Assembly (NCBI RefSeq): GCF_016908975.1
Contig: NZ_JAFBEX010000002.1
Span: forward strand, 1-64,000
DNA from: Neobacillus cucumis
Lineage (GTDB): Bacteria; Bacillota; Bacilli; Bacillales; Cytobacillaceae
Direction: 5' to 3'
Length of the DNA stretch: 64,000 bases
Of the stretch, positions 54,172 through 61,722 are shown piece after piece. Each line of letters starts with the position of its first letter. Position 1 is the first letter of the stretch. A program made the translations under genes and the position numbers. The notes under the pieces were generated by a model. It was not told the DNA's origin. It made no database searches and was given only the letters and a program-made list of their open reading frames with translations.

Positions 54172-54206
54172 TAAGTAATTAAGAAACGTAAATAGGAGGA
54201 AGTCAT

Positions 54207-54938
54207 ATGATCGACAAAAATACAAATCTATTAATTGTTAGTGCACACGCAGCGGATTTTGTTTGGAGAGGCGGCGGTACCATTGCAAAGTATGCAAAGC
54301 ATGGGGCCAATGTTTCCCTTGTTATTTTAAGTTATGGAGCAAGAGGGGAATCAAACGATCTTTGGAACATTGAAGGACAAACATTGGAAAATGTAAAAAC
54401 GCATCGACAAGGTGAAATTGAAGCAGCAGCCAAATGCCTTGGAGTAGAAAACATTGAAATTTGGGATTATCAAGATTACCATATGCAAATCAATGAGGAC
54501 CGAATGGATCGATTGGTTCGCAAAATTAGAGAAGTAAGGCCACATCATATCCTTACACATGGACCAAGAGATGCCTTTAACCCAGATCATGAAACCGTCT
54601 CCAAATTTGTATTTGATGCAAGCGTTTTATCCACTTCTAATGGAGTTAGACTAGAAGGAACAAAAACCGCGAAACAAGCAAGTCTCTTTGGTTTTGAACC
54701 GCATCAATCCGAAATTAGTGATTTTAAACCAGAAGTCATTATCGATATAACTGAAACTTATGAACAAAAGCAAGCGGCGATGAATTGTTTCAAAGCTCAG
54801 AAACATTTAATCGATTACTATGGAGCAAAGGCACAGCTGCGCGGAAATCATGCCCGCAGATGTTCTGGAAATAATGAATATAAGTTTGCGGAAGCATTTA
54901 GCCGTTTCTTCCCTTATGTTGGAGGTGAATTCAACTAA
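54207..54938 (+). CDS. 4-oxalomesaconate hydratase-like PIG-L family protein (GalB-like)
   Basis: A 243-residue LmbE/PIG-L zinc enzyme. It starts LLIVSAHAADFVWRGGGTIA, the distinctive form of Pseudomonas putida GalB (SAHAADFVWRAGG), not the AHPDD of sugar deacetylases. It also has HILTHGPRDAFNPDHETVS with a zinc-site histidine and GFEPHQSEISDFKPEVIIDI. GalB hydrates 4-oxalomesaconate to 4-carboxy-4-hydroxy-2-oxoadipate in gallate breakdown. The aldolase for that product is the next gene, overlapping by one base, which supports the assignment. AGGAGG site present. Confidence 0.85.
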   Translation: MIDKNTNLLIVSAHAADFVWRGGGTIAKYAKHGANVSLVILSYGARGESNDLWNIEGQTLENVKTHRQGEIEAAAKCLGVENIEIWDYQDYHMQINEDRMDRLVRKIREVRPHHILTHGPRDAFNPDHETVSKFVFDASVLSTSNGVRLEGTKTAKQASLFGFEPHQSEISDFKPEVIIDITETYEQKQAAMNCFKAQKHLIDYYGAKAQLRGNHARRCSGNNEYKFAEAFSRFFPYVGGEFN

Positions 54939-55645
54939 TGGAAAAGTATGTGATTAAAAACATTACAAGACCGGATGAGAAAATAATTGAAGAATTTAAG
55001 CAGCTGGATGTTTCAACTGTTTACGAAGCACAAGGGAAAATTGGACTTATGAACTATAATCTAAAGCCAATCTTGGATAATACACTTATCTGTGGACCTG
55101 CAGTTACTGCTGTTTGCCATGCAGGAGATAACTTAATGATTCACGCAGCTATTGAAGTATGTAAACCAGGTGATGTTTTGGTTATTACGACGGTTGGTGA
55201 AGGAGTAGCAGGTATGATTGGGGAATTAATCGTTACTGCCCTAATCAAACGTGGAGTTCAAGGGGTCATTATTGATTCAGGTATTCGTGATGTCGCGCAA
55301 ATTCGTGAACTAGGATTCCCAATTTGGACAAAGGCAGTATTCTCTCAAGGAACTACTAAGACCAAGGGCGGCTGGGTAAACGCACCAACGGTTTGTGGAG
55401 GAGCATCTGTAGATCCAGGGGACTTAATCATGGCCGATGACGATGGAGTAGTTGTGGTTAAAAAAAGAGATCTTCAGTTTGCATTAGAATCATCTAAACA
55501 ACGTCTTAAAAAAGAAGAAGGAACTAAGGAGAAGATTGCTAGAGGAGAGATCAGCTTAGACTTTTACAATTTAAGACCAACTTTGGATAAAGAACAAGTT
55601 GTTTATTATGAAGATGAGGCTGTTTTTAATAAAAGAAATGCCTAG
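54938..55645 (+). CDS. 4-carboxy-4-hydroxy-2-oxoadipate aldolase-like protein (RraA family)
   Basis: A 235-residue RraA-fold protein: LDVSTVYEAQGKIGLMNYNL, GDNLMIHAAIEVCKPGDVLV, and the catalytic Arg-Asp in VIIDSGIRDVAQIRELGFPI. Length and the metal-binding pattern fit HMG/CHA aldolases (GalC, LigK, ProA), which split carboxy-hydroxy-oxoadipate into pyruvate and oxaloacetate. Demethylmenaquinone-related or RNase-regulator annotations of RraA are less likely here. It overlaps the hydratase gene and is followed by a RidA gene 29 bases later. Confidence 0.87.
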   Translation: MEKYVIKNITRPDEKIIEEFKQLDVSTVYEAQGKIGLMNYNLKPILDNTLICGPAVTAVCHAGDNLMIHAAIEVCKPGDVLVITTVGEGVAGMIGELIVTALIKRGVQGVIIDSGIRDVAQIRELGFPIWTKAVFSQGTTKTKGGWVNAPTVCGGASVDPGDLIMADDDGVVVVKKRDLQFALESSKQRLKKEEGTKEKIARGEISLDFYNLRPTLDKEQVVYYEDEAVFNKRNA

Positions 55646-55674
55646 AATTAATTAGAAAGGGAGTGAATCGCAGT

Positions 55675-56055
55675 ATGGCAAAACGTGAAGTTTTACATGT
55701 GAAAGGCTCTAACCACCAAAATCCAATCCCGACCGCAGTAAAAATCGGAAATATGGTCTACACTTCAGCCATCATTGGATCGGATCCTGAAACAGGCGAG
55801 ATGCCTGAAAGAGTTGAAGACGAAGTGGCTAATCTTTTCCATTACATGAGGGAAATCATGGAGCTTGCTGGAGGTACCGTAGACGATATTGCTCATTTAA
55901 ATGTGTCTGCAACAGATCGGGAGTATAAAAAAATTGTGAATGTTGAATGGCTTAAAATGTTTCCAAATGAGAATGATCGCCCTGCTAGACATACAAGTGT
56001 TAAAAATCTAAGGGAAGGGCTTAGAGTTCAAATTGAAATGACAGCTGTTTTGTAA
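55675..56055 (+). CDS. RidA-family (YjgF) enamine/imine deaminase
   Basis: A 126-residue RidA protein: NPIPTAVKIGNMVYTSAIIG, MREIMELAGGTVDDIAHLNV and the substrate arginine region RPARHTSVKNL. Family members hydrolyse enamines/imines or act as 2-aminomuconate deaminases. Its place in this operon suggests deamination of a ring-cleavage product, hence an amino-aromatic substrate. The ATG at 55675 follows AAGGGAG. Confidence 0.87.
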   Translation: MAKREVLHVKGSNHQNPIPTAVKIGNMVYTSAIIGSDPETGEMPERVEDEVANLFHYMREIMELAGGTVDDIAHLNVSATDREYKKIVNVEWLKMFPNENDRPARHTSVKNLREGLRVQIEMTAVL

Positions 56056-56076
56056 CAAATATTCGAAGATAAAGAC

Positions 56077-56116
56077 ACACAGTATTCCAAAAGTGGTAAT
56101 ACTGTGTTTTTTTTTT
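56077..56116 (+). terminator. terminator of the lower-pathway operon
   Basis: ACACAGTATT pairs with AATACTGTGT and is followed by ten T. Confidence 0.9.
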
Positions 56117-56254
56117 ACATCTTCTTATGAATTTATAAAATTTTAAATAAATACTGGTGAATATTGTAGGCGTGTTATATAATACAATTACAAAATAATA
56201 CTGTTATATAACAATATAGATAAAAACTAAAAATTAGTTAAAGGGGAGAGGAAG

Positions 56255-56575
56255 ATGAAAATTGATGCAATCGCTCGGAGAATCCTTGGTTGGAAGTTAA
56301 ATAGATGGGATCGTTGGTATGATTACGAAAAGGGGAAATTTATTCACGAGTCCGAGTTTCAGCCTGAGCACAATATCGACCATGCAATGCTGATTGTGGA
56401 GCGGTTAGAGGAGCTGGGGTATAGCTATCAAATGAAAGGATTATCAAAAGTTTGCTTTAATGATATTTGTGCGACAGGAGATTCGCTAGCCCAAGCGATT
56501 ACAAATGCAGCATATGAAATCGTGGAGCGGAATTCCATTATGGACAGCACAAGATTATGGCAGAAGTTATGTTAA
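56255..56575 (+). CDS. BC1872-type conserved protein, copy 2
   Basis: A 106-residue paralogue of the protein at 33751-34056 (shared ARRIL.WKLNRWDRWYD, DHAMLIVERL, LAQAITNAAY). It ends in a longer tail with a cysteine (LWQKLC). AAAGGGGAG precedes the ATG. A palindrome GTTATATAAC at 56204, about 40 bases before the gene, may be an operator. Function unknown. Confidence 0.75.
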   Translation: MKIDAIARRILGWKLNRWDRWYDYEKGKFIHESEFQPEHNIDHAMLIVERLEELGYSYQMKGLSKVCFNDICATGDSLAQAITNAAYEIVERNSIMDSTRLWQKLC

Positions 56576-56603
56576 TTTAACATATGATATTTTTTAAAAA
56601 CTA

Positions 56604-56657
56604 AGGAGGCTGATCCAAAAGAGTCGTTATTCAACAACCTTTTGGGTCAGCCTCTTT
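56604..56657. terminator. terminator shared by convergent genes
   Basis: GAGGCTGATCCAAAAG pairs with CTTTTGGGTCAGCCTC (one G-U or mismatch) with a T-rich tail. It can serve ywbE on the other strand. Confidence 0.8.
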
Positions 56658-56659
56658 CA

Positions 56660-56863
56660 TTACTTATCCGTTTTATGAATCACTTGCACACGCCCTACCT
56701 GTCCATCTGTCAGGCGAACCTTAATACCATGAGGATGGGTTGCAGATTTAGTGAGAAGATCCTTTACAATTCCCCTGGTAAGTTTTCCAGTTCTTTGATC
56801 TGCCTTTAATACGATATCAACCATCATACCCGGCTGCAAATCTGTTCGGTTTCGTCCGTTCAT
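56660..56863 (-). CDS. ywbE: YwbE family protein
   Basis: A 67-residue protein: RTDLQPGMMVDIVLKADQRT, GKLTRGIVKDLLTKS and HPHGIKVRLTDGQVGRVQVI. This is the typical YwbE sequence, a small beta-barrel of unknown function found across Bacillus. Its start overlaps the stop of the preceding gene (TAATG), so the two are co-translated. Confidence 0.9.
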   Translation of the reverse strand: MNGRNRTDLQPGMMVDIVLKADQRTGKLTRGIVKDLLTKSATHPHGIKVRLTDGQVGRVQVIHKTDK

Positions 56864-57057
56864 TAGACACCCATTTTTCTACGGGTATTGCTAGGTTTCT
56901 TCGTTTGCTGGCTTTTCAATTTTTGTGTTGCTTGATTGCCACTTCCCATAGAGTTACCAGAAGAAGATTGATTCTTTTTGTTTGCAAGTTGCTGTTTCAT
57001 AAGCTCTTGCAAGCTAACCTTCTTTTTCGCATTTTCGGTTTGATTATTCTCAGTCAT
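56863..57057 (-). CDS. small disordered hypothetical protein upstream of ywbE
   Basis: A 64-residue polar protein rich in N, Q, K and S (SLQELMKQQLANKKNQSSSG), with a basic end SNTRRKMGV. AAGGAG lies well placed before the ATG. It is coupled to ywbE by start/stop overlap. No fold predicted; possibly RNA-associated. Confidence 0.65.
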   Translation of the reverse strand: MTENNQTENAKKKVSLQELMKQQLANKKNQSSSGNSMGSGNQATQKLKSQQTKKPSNTRRKMGV

Positions 57058-57211
57058 TAGAAATTCTCCTTTTGCGGAAATGTATTGTTAGTACAGTATA
57101 ATCTATTTTTGTTAAATGGGGAAGAAGGTCCAATATTGAAAGGAATATTTAGTGAAAAATATACTAGGATATTATGTTAAGCTTAAGAAACCGATAAAGG
57201 AGGGATGAAAA

Positions 57212-57769
57212 ATGATCATTCAAACCAAAGAATTTCTTGTTCGAAATTTATGTTATATTGTAAGGTCTGCAGTGGAGAAGGATTCGAAAAGTTTGTCAAA
57301 AGTGAGAGTGCAAATCGATGGTGAAACAGAAAATATGGCGCGGGAACAAGGGGAAGCATACATAGATGAATTAGGTTTTAAACAGATTTTTACCACTGAC
57401 TCAGAAAGTACAAATAATCTATTTCTAGTCGCGGAAGTTGAAGGAAATATAGTTGGTTTTTCCAGATGTGAGGGAAGTAAATTGAAAAGAAGCGCTCATA
57501 AAGTGGAATTTGGTGTATGTGTATTAAAGGAATATTGGGGATATGAAATAGGTAGCAACCTTCTAAGAGAATCGGTTCAATGGGCGGATGCCAATGGCAT
57601 AAAGAAAGTTACCCTGAATGTTCTGGAAACCAATGACAAAGCCATAAAGCTTTATAAAAAATATGGTTTTGAAGTGGAAGGAGTATTAAAAAAAGACAAA
57701 CTTCTTTCGGATGGGAATTATTATAATACTATTTTAATGGGCAGGTTTAATGAAGATAGGGAACATTGA
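57212..57769 (+). CDS. GNAT family N-acetyltransferase
   Basis: A 185-residue acetyltransferase. The core has VEFGVCVLKEYWGYEIGSNL (acetyl-CoA loop) and KVTLNVLETNDKAIKLYKKY then GFEVEGVLKKD. It resembles ribosomal-protein or amino-acid acetyltransferases of the YhfO/YkkB type; substrate unknown. AAAGGAGGG before the ATG. Confidence 0.88.
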   Translation: MIIQTKEFLVRNLCYIVRSAVEKDSKSLSKVRVQIDGETENMAREQGEAYIDELGFKQIFTTDSESTNNLFLVAEVEGNIVGFSRCEGSKLKRSAHKVEFGVCVLKEYWGYEIGSNLLRESVQWADANGIKKVTLNVLETNDKAIKLYKKYGFEVEGVLKKDKLLSDGNYYNTILMGRFNEDREH

Positions 57770-57966
57770 CCGAAAGATGCGCGGAAGCAAGAAAGTGGTC
57801 AACGAAAAGTGGTTACATTGACCGAAGAGCGAGTAAGAATGAAAAGTGATTCCATTGACCGAAGAGTGAATAAGAGAAAGAAAACGGTCAATGAAAAGTG
57901 GTTTCATTGACCAAAGTGCAAGCTAGAGCTTAAATCAAGTCAATGAGAAATCATTTCATTGACTCT
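57767..57966. repeat. tandem imperfect repeats with GGTCAATGAAA palindromes
   Basis: Four units of roughly 40-50 bases, each beginning near ATTGACC(G)AA and most containing GGTCAATGAAA-AGTGG-TTTCATTGACC-type hairpins (57797-57823, 57886-57912, 57939-57964). The third unit is almost a perfect palindrome. The block lies between convergent genes. Confidence 0.8.
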
Positions 57967-57978
57967 GTAGCAAAAAAA

Positions 57979-59406
57979 CTAAGTAAAAAACAAGGCACAA
58001 ACTAAATACAAAACAATCGCAATTCCTGCTCCAATTACAGAAATCTTCAACTTAAACCGGGCGTATTCAACTAGCGGCATATCCAAAATAGATGCCGTAG
58101 TAATGGTTGTGTCTCCCAATGGAGAAGTTAACGCACCAAATGCTCCACTGGCAAACACGGCACCGACTGTTAAAGGGATGGATGCTCCTGTGGAAACTGC
58201 AAGTGACATGCCTAAAGGCATAAACAACCCCCAAGTTCCCCATGAAGAACCAATAAAGTAGCCAATTAACGAACCCAGGACAAAAATCGTAACTGGGGTC
58301 AAAAAGGCTGGCAGAAAGGACCCCAATGTCGAGCTGATAAACTTGGAAAAACCCAGATCTTCTGCAGATAAAGTCAAAGACCAAATGAGGACAAGCAGAC
58401 TAATGGCCTCCATCATTTGGTTTCCGCCATCATAAAAATGATAAAGGATTTCATGTAAAGGTTGGTGTCTGATGATGTAAAACACAAAGGACAATACAAG
58501 GGTAATAAAAACAGCCAACAGCATTACAAAAGTGGCATCCGCCGTGGAAAAAGCATCGAATACGGTTTTAGCGCCTCTTTCGGTGCCGTCTTTCCATAAT
58601 AGGAATAATGATAACCCTAAAAGTAAGAAGACAGGGAAAATTAAATGCCATGGTTGTGCTTTAACTAAGGATAATTCTTTTTGAATTCCAGCTCGATGAA
58701 ATTCATTTCCTTCTTCATCCAACATTTCATGATTACGTGGTTGAGATTGTCGTTTCCTACTTGCAGGATTCCAAAAGGTAAATAAAATCCCGATTATTAG
58801 CATCACAATTGCGAAAAAATCAAACAAAATACTCAATAGAAATACATGATAAGAAGACATATTTAAATGCAACTTTCTTATATTACCTTCCACCAACGAT
58901 ACCATGAATCCAACAAAGGCGGTTGCAACAGGTAATAGGACAATAACGGATTCTGTGGAAATATCCATCATCATTCCAACCCGCTGTTTTGGAGCGTTAA
59001 TTTTTTTTATTAGAGATTTAATAACTGGTCCAATCATCATGATTCGAAACATCGGCATCATAAAGGTGAAAGGGAGAGTAAGCCAAATGAGTCCCAGTAA
59101 GCCGCGCTCAGTCTTAATTCTCGTCCCAATCCAATCTGAAAAACCTTTAATCCCTCCGGAAATATTCATCATGCCGACCAGACCGCCAAATAAGTAGAGA
59201 AACCCTATAATTTTGATGTTGTTCCCATTTGACAGTGTGGTAACGATATAGGAGACCGTTTGATAGGCGCCTTTCAAAATATCGGTTTGAACAATAAAAG
59301 CGCCCGCCAGCAAGCCAACGACAAGTCCTGGCAAGATGTTTTTAAGCCATATGGACATGGAAATAACAATCACAAATGGGATCAGAGAAAGCCAAGTATG
59401 TTCCAA
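57979..59406 (-). CDS. NhaC-family Na+/H+ antiporter-like protein
   Basis: A 475-residue membrane protein with about 11-12 helices. SYIVTTLSNGNNIKIIGFLY, PFTFMMPMFRIMMIGPVIKS and SSWGTWGLFMPLGMSLAVST plus SGAFGALTSPLGDTTITTAS fit the NhaC/ArsB-like superfamily. It may exchange sodium or carry a carboxylate or amine. I chose the TTG at 59406 because GGAGGA lies seven bases upstream; the frame continues a few codons further. Confidence 0.85.
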   Translation of the reverse strand: MEHTWLSLIPFVIVISMSIWLKNILPGLVVGLLAGAFIVQTDILKGAYQTVSYIVTTLSNGNNIKIIGFLYLFGGLVGMMNISGGIKGFSDWIGTRIKTERGLLGLIWLTLPFTFMMPMFRIMMIGPVIKSLIKKINAPKQRVGMMMDISTESVIVLLPVATAFVGFMVSLVEGNIRKLHLNMSSYHVFLLSILFDFFAIVMLIIGILFTFWNPASRKRQSQPRNHEMLDEEGNEFHRAGIQKELSLVKAQPWHLIFPVFLLLGLSLFLLWKDGTERGAKTVFDAFSTADATFVMLLAVFITLVLSFVFYIIRHQPLHEILYHFYDGGNQMMEAISLLVLIWSLTLSAEDLGFSKFISSTLGSFLPAFLTPVTIFVLGSLIGYFIGSSWGTWGLFMPLGMSLAVSTGASIPLTVGAVFASGAFGALTSPLGDTTITTASILDMPLVEYARFKLKISVIGAGIAIVLYLVCALFFT

Positions 59407-59536
59407 AGTTTCTTCCTCCGGCAAATTAATCTTTAACTATTTGCTTATTATTGCCAAGGAGGTGGACATTATGATTAATAACAAAAGAAAATCCGCCATT
59501 ATGCAAGACGGAGGATAGATGATTAATTATGTTGTT

Positions 59537-59686
59537 TTATTTAATTCTTCCCACTTTTTTAGCAGCTTCTTTTAAGATCACTTCGATTTGCGCATTTACG
59601 CTTCGAAGCTCATCTTGTGCCCATTTTTCTAATACCTCATATAATTTTGGATCAATCCGCAGCGGAAATGCTTTTCTTTTACTCAT
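59537..59686 (-). CDS. small ribbon-helix-helix (Arc-like) protein
   Basis: A 49-residue protein: [20 protein letters not shown], then [20 protein letters not shown]. This is the compact RHH fold: a beta strand (FPLRID) and two helices, as in Arc and CopG-type repressors. It starts 13 bases after the SPFH gene with only GGTTGTG before it, so translation is probably coupled. Likely a DNA-binding regulator or an antitoxin-like partner. Confidence 0.75.
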   Translation of the reverse strand: MSKRKAFPLRIDPKLYEVLEKWAQDELRSVNAQIEVILKEAAKKVGRIK

Positions 59687-59699
59687 TTATTACACAACC

Positions 59700-60557
59700 T
59701 TAATAAATGGATCCTGTGTTAATGATTGGCTGCGTTCCTTTCTCAGATACGATCGCAACCATTAGATTATTTACCATCTGAGCTTTTTTCTCCTCATCAA
59801 GATCCACAATATCTTGTTCAGTCAGTTGGTCAATCGCTGCTTTTACGAGTCCGACTGCACCATCCACAATTACTTTACGGGCCGATAATACAGCTTGTGC
59901 TTGTTGCCTTTGAAGCATGGCAGCAGCGATTTCAGAAGAGTAGGCAAGATGCATAATCCTAGCTTCAATCACATCTACACCAGCAACATCCAGTCGTTTT
60001 TGTAAGTCAGTAACAAGAACATCAGCGACTTCATCGCTGTTTTGACGAAGAGTTAGTGCATTACCGTTATTTTCATTAGAATCATATGCGTATGTGCTCG
60101 CAATATGACGAATACCTGTTTCACTTTGAATATGGATGAAATTTTTATAGTTTTCAACATCATATAATGCTTTTGCAGCATCTCTAACTTTATAGACCAC
60201 CACAGCGGCAATTTCAATTGGATTGCCATCTAAATCATTTACTTTTAATTTCTCACTATTAAAGTTTGTAACACGAAGGGAAACGCTTCGTTTAAACGTA
60301 AATGGAATCGTAGCCCATAATCCTTGATCCCTAATGACACCAAGGTAGGTACCAAAGAATGTCAAAACTTTTGCCTCATTTGGCTGAACAATTGTTAAAC
60401 TTGTGGCAATAATTAATCCTAATAAAAAAACTAATACACCAGTTATTATTTCAGAAATTGCACCAGTAACAATTAAAAAGATACCAAAACCAATACAGAT
60501 CAGAGCAATAATAAGAGCTGCAAACCCATTCATCTTAAAAATTGACTTTTCCCTCAT
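59700..60557 (-). CDS. SPFH/band 7 membrane protein
   Basis: A 285-residue protein. Two N-terminal hydrophobic helices (GFAALIIALICIGFGIFLIV and GVLVFLLGLIIATSLTIV) precede the band 7 domain with VQPNEAKVLTFFGTYLGVIR, FTFKRSVSLRVTNFNSEKLK and RQQAQAVLSARKVIVDGAVG. SPFH proteins scaffold membrane microdomains. A GGGAGGGG site precedes the ATG. It is followed by a small RHH gene. Confidence 0.9.
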   Translation of the reverse strand: MREKSIFKMNGFAALIIALICIGFGIFLIVTGAISEIITGVLVFLLGLIIATSLTIVQPNEAKVLTFFGTYLGVIRDQGLWATIPFTFKRSVSLRVTNFNSEKLKVNDLDGNPIEIAAVVVYKVRDAAKALYDVENYKNFIHIQSETGIRHIASTYAYDSNENNGNALTLRQNSDEVADVLVTDLQKRLDVAGVDVIEARIMHLAYSSEIAAAMLQRQQAQAVLSARKVIVDGAVGLVKAAIDQLTEQDIVDLDEEKKAQMVNNLMVAIVSEKGTQPIINTGSIY

Positions 60558-60731
60558 CTTGAACCCCTCCCAAAAGGTAAAGTGATATCACTTTTATATC
60601 ATTATAATCCCTACTTACCAAAAAGTGAATTCTTTTCAAATCAAAGTCTTCTGTTTATTTAATAAAGGATTTAGTGGAAAAATAAAGAATTTATATATTG
60701 AAAGAATTCTTTTTCTTGGGGAGGAATTATG

Positions 60732-61280
60732 ATGGACGAAAGGTATCCAATTGGAAAATTCGAATTCAATGGTGAATTAACAAACAATGTAATCAAGACT
60801 TGGATTAAAGAGATTGAAGAATTACCAGGACTTTTAAGAGCGGCTGTTAAAAACATGAATATTGAACAACTTAATACGCCATATCGTTCTGGAGGATGGA
60901 CCGTTCGTCAGGTAGTCCATCACCTCGCAGATAGTCATATGAATGCTTACATTCGTTTTAAATTAGCCCTTACTGAAGAGAATCCTGTTATTAAGCCTTA
61001 TGATGAAGGTAAATGGGCGGAGCTACCTGATATCAAATTACCAATAAATGTTTCCTTAGATCTCCTCGATTCATTGCATAAACGATTAGTAAAGCTTTTA
61101 AATAATTTAAGTCCAAGTGATCTCAAAAAAACATTTATTCATCCTGAAACAGGGGAAGTTTCTGTGGGCAAAAACATCGGACTTTATGCATGGCATGGTC
61201 GCCATCATCTTTCCCATATTACATCTGTAAGTAAACGGCAAGAGTGGTCTGGCTGGTGGGAAGGAGTTGGGGGAGAATAA
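60732..61280 (+). CDS. YfiT-type bacillithiol transferase (DinB fold)
   Basis: A 182-residue four-helix DinB-like metal enzyme: [20 protein letters not shown] (first metal histidine), and [20 protein letters not shown] with the other two. It matches B. subtilis YfiT, one of the DinB-fold proteins considered bacillithiol-S-transferases that detoxify electrophiles. The GGGGAGG site suits the second ATG (60732). Confidence 0.92.
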   Translation: MDERYPIGKFEFNGELTNNVIKTWIKEIEELPGLLRAAVKNMNIEQLNTPYRSGGWTVRQVVHHLADSHMNAYIRFKLALTEENPVIKPYDEGKWAELPDIKLPINVSLDLLDSLHKRLVKLLNNLSPSDLKKTFIHPETGEVSVGKNIGLYAWHGRHHLSHITSVSKRQEWSGWWEGVGGE

Positions 61281-61407
61281 ACCGTCACTTAAATTAAAGA
61301 ACAAAGGAAAGTTTGCCGATAAGAGAACGGTAATTATACAGAGAATAGAATTCAAAGGCACAAAGATAATAATAGAGAGATTAGTAAAAGTAAAAGGAGG
61401 TAAAAGT

Positions 61408-61596
61408 TTGGCACAAGACAACTCTAACTCCAAAAACACAAAAATGGCACCAAAGGCAGACGGCGTTACCCAGCCTTTGATGTCAACGGGGACAACTGAA
61501 CCAAGTTTTGATTGGGTTCCTAATGAAACTAACACAACGACCGAACCTAAAATCGGCAATACTGTGGTTGGTGAAAAAGAAAGCAAGAACAAGTGA
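61408..61596 (+). CDS. small hydrophilic hypothetical protein
   Basis: A 62-residue protein beginning with TTG seven bases after AAGGAGG: MAQDNSNSKNTKMAPKADGV and TEPSFDWVPNETNTTTEPKI. Polar and threonine/asparagine-rich, probably disordered; it could be a spore or stress-related small protein, but I cannot show that. The longer frame from 61267 overlaps the previous gene and is not supported. Confidence 0.6.
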   Translation: MAQDNSNSKNTKMAPKADGVTQPLMSTGTTEPSFDWVPNETNTTTEPKIGNTVVGEKESKNK

Positions 61597-61604
61597 ATCT
61601 TCTT

Positions 61605-61637
61605 TTAGGACACTATTCATTAGTGTCCTACTTTTTT
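61605..61637 (+). terminator. terminator
   Basis: TAGGACACT-ATTCATT-AGTGTCCTA hairpin followed by CTTTTTTG. Confidence 0.85.
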
Positions 61638-61722
61638 GAAAATAGCTTCTTTGAGAAGGTTTCTATGAAATTTTGTTGAACTTGTATATATTGACAAAAT
61701 TTCATTTCTTGGTGGTGGGAAG

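Noticed and set aside
57767..57966. Possible CRISPR array
   Set aside because: Units differ in sequence and length, repeats are palindromic throughout with no unique spacers of constant size, and there are no cas genes nearby.
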